From: Oscillospiraceae bacterium
GTDB taxonomy: Bacteria > Bacillota_A > Clostridia > Oscillospirales > Oscillospiraceae
Length of the DNA stretch: 6,090 bases
NCBI GenBank assembly: GCA_017549325.1
Contig: JAFYVA010000113.1
Location: 1 to 6,090, forward strand
Reading direction: 5' to 3'
The notes under the pieces: generated by a model
Databases searched by the model: none
What the model was told of the DNA's origin: nothing
The model's input: only the letters and a program-made list of their open reading frames with translations
Made by a program: the position numbers and the translations under genes
Shown: in pieces, positions 4,861 through 6,090 of the stretch
Position numbering within the stretch: the first letter of the stretch is position 1
Layout of the letters: each line of letters opens with the position of its first letter

Positions 4861-6090
4861 TTACTTGATATCGTTGTCCGTCAGGCTCTGGCGGAAAGCG
4901 GTGGCGCTTTCGTTCTTATCGCCGGGCTTGTAGAGCATAGGTACGGCGGCATACAGCGCAGCGCAGGTCACCAGATCCTGCTTCCAGATGATCTCGTTGG
5001 GTGCGTGTGCCTGACTCTCCGCGCCGGGACCGAAGCCTACGCAGGGGATGCCGTAGCGGCCCTGAATGGATACGCAGTTGGTGGAGAAGGTCCACTTGTC
5101 GGTGAGGGGACGGCCCTCGCGCAGAGGACGTGCCTGCTCATCGGGAATGAGGCGCGTTTCACCCCACAGCGCGTGGTGCGCATCGATCAGCGCCTGCACG
5201 TGGGGCGCGGACTCGTGATTGATCCACGTGGGGAAGAAGCACTCGGTCTCGTAGACGGTGCCGGTCCACGCGGGACGGTCGTACATATACATACTCACGG
5301 TTACGTCATCGCCGTACTTGCGCACGTTGGGCAGATCGCGGATCTCCTGCAGGCAGGAATCCCACGTCTCACCGGCGGTCATGCGGCGGTCGATGGAGAT
5401 GGAGCAGCTGTCCGCCACAGCGCAGCGGGAGGGGGAGGTGTAGAAGATCTGGCTGGTGGTGCAGGTGCCGCGGCCCAGGAAACGGGCATCTTCATAATGC
5501 TCGGGATTGAACTTGGGATTGAGCATCTTCACAAGGCCCTTGATCTCGGTTTCGTCGGCGTCGTCGTTCTCGTTCAGGGCACGGACGTCCTGCAGAATGT
5601 CGGCCATCTTATAAATGGCATTGTCTCCGCGTTCGGGAGCGGAACCGTGGCAGGAAACACCCTTCACATCCACGCGGATCTCCATTCTGCCGCGATGGCC
5701 GCGATAGATGCCGCCGTCGGTGGGCTCGGTGGAGATGACGAATTCGATCTGCTTCTGGGCTTCTTCCTTGCTGGGGAAGTATTTGTTGACGATGTACTGC
5801 CAGCACATACCGTCGCAGTCTTCTTCCTGCATAGAGCCGACGATCATGATCTTGTAACCTTTGGGGATCAGATCCAGATCCTTCATGATCTTTGCGCCGT
5901 ATACGGCAGAGGCCATACCGCCTTCCTGATCGGAACCGCCGCGGCCGTAGATGATCTCGTCGGTCTCGTAGCCCTCATAGGGGTCGTGGGTCCAGTTGTT
6001 GATGTTGCCAATGCCGACTATATCAATGTGGGAGTCGATGGCAATGATCTTGTCGCCGTCGCCCATCCAGCCGATGACGTTGCCCAGGCC
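4861..6090 (-). CDS. ygeY: YgeY-type M20 metallohydrolase (5' end outside window)
   Basis: Putative zinc-dependent amidohydrolase/peptidase of the M20 family, in the YgeY branch associated with selenium-dependent molybdenum hydroxylases. 409 residues are visible. The reading frame is open to 6090 with [10 protein letters not shown] before the first in-window ATG (6066), matching the family's NV(L/I)GxIGxG strand, so that ATG is internal and roughly 60 N-terminal residues are missing. In visible numbering, metal and catalytic residues are His21-x-Asp23, Asp54 in [11 protein letters not shown], Glu89-Glu90 in QEEDCDG, Glu122 in STEPTD and His362 in [22 protein letters not shown] (144-159), in the region where the lid/dimerisation domain sits in M20 enzymes, and [10 protein letters not shown] (219-228) are characteristic of YgeY. 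Compared with E. coli YgeY as I remember it, there are extra segments near 174-202 and 312-330 and a C-terminal tail. It heads the visible block ahead of ygeW and carbamate kinase. A role in releasing a carbamoyl or ureido group from a purine-derived intermediate is plausible but unproven. Confidence 0.94.
   Translation of the reverse strand, partial: GLGNVIGWMGDGDKIIAIDSHIDIVGIGNINNWTHDPYEGYETDEIIYGRGGSDQEGGMASAVYGAKIMKDLDLIPKGYKIMIVGSMQEEDCDGMCWQYIVNKYFPSKEEAQKQIEFVISTEPTDGGIYRGHRGRMEIRVDVKGVSCHGSAPERGDNAIYKMADILQDVRALNENDDADETEIKGLVKMLNPKFNPEHYEDARFLGRGTCTTSQIFYTSPSRCAVADSCSISIDRRMTAGETWDSCLQEIRDLPNVRKYGDDVTVSMYMYDRPAWTGTVYETECFFPTWINHESAPHVQALIDAHHALWGETRLIPDEQARPLREGRPLTDKWTFSTNCVSIQGRYGIPCVGFGPGAESQAHAPNEIIWKQDLVTCAALYAAVPMLYKPGDKNESATAFRQSLTDNDIK

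Overview
The window looks like chromosome of an anaerobic Firmicute, most likely a gut clostridium of the Oscillospirales type. That is inferred from GC-rich third codon positions, strong AAGGAGG-type ribosome binding sites, a clostridial-looking lipoprotein and AT-rich intergenic gaps. It was not tested by any search. All five genes lie on the minus strand, so transcription runs from high to low coordinates.

The upstream block (6090 to 2566) holds a YgeY-type M20 hydrolase (5' end outside the window), a YgeW-type knotted carbamoyltransferase 36 nt downstream, and a carbamate kinase after a 129-nt gap. In E. coli and many gut anaerobes, ygeY, ygeW and a carbamate kinase (yqeA) belong to the selenium/molybdenum-hydroxylase-linked cluster tied to anaerobic purine and urate breakdown. 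The likely logic is that YgeY processes a pathway intermediate, YgeW moves a carbamoyl group to or from phosphate, and the kinase converts carbamoyl phosphate plus ADP into ATP, CO2 and ammonia. The gap between ygeW and the kinase gene contains a perfect 14-bp inverted repeat (3531-3544 / 3604-3617), with a T-rich run after it in the direction of transcription.

The downstream block (about 2470 to 1) begins after a 205-nt AT-rich intergenic region. That region has a good candidate sigma-A promoter, overlapping palindromes just upstream of its -35 box, and a small hairpin in the predicted leader. It encodes a BMP-family substrate-binding lipoprotein, then a strong intrinsic terminator, then a two-domain ABC ATPase of the purine-nucleoside/BMP importer type that runs off the window at position 1. 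The permeases are expected beyond that edge. The terminator fits the usual arrangement of abundant binding protein and scarcer ATPase/permease.

Together the window suggests an uptake-plus-fermentation module: import of a purine-like compound, and energy recovery from it through carbamoyl phosphate. No mobile elements, CRISPR arrays, tRNAs or rRNAs were seen.
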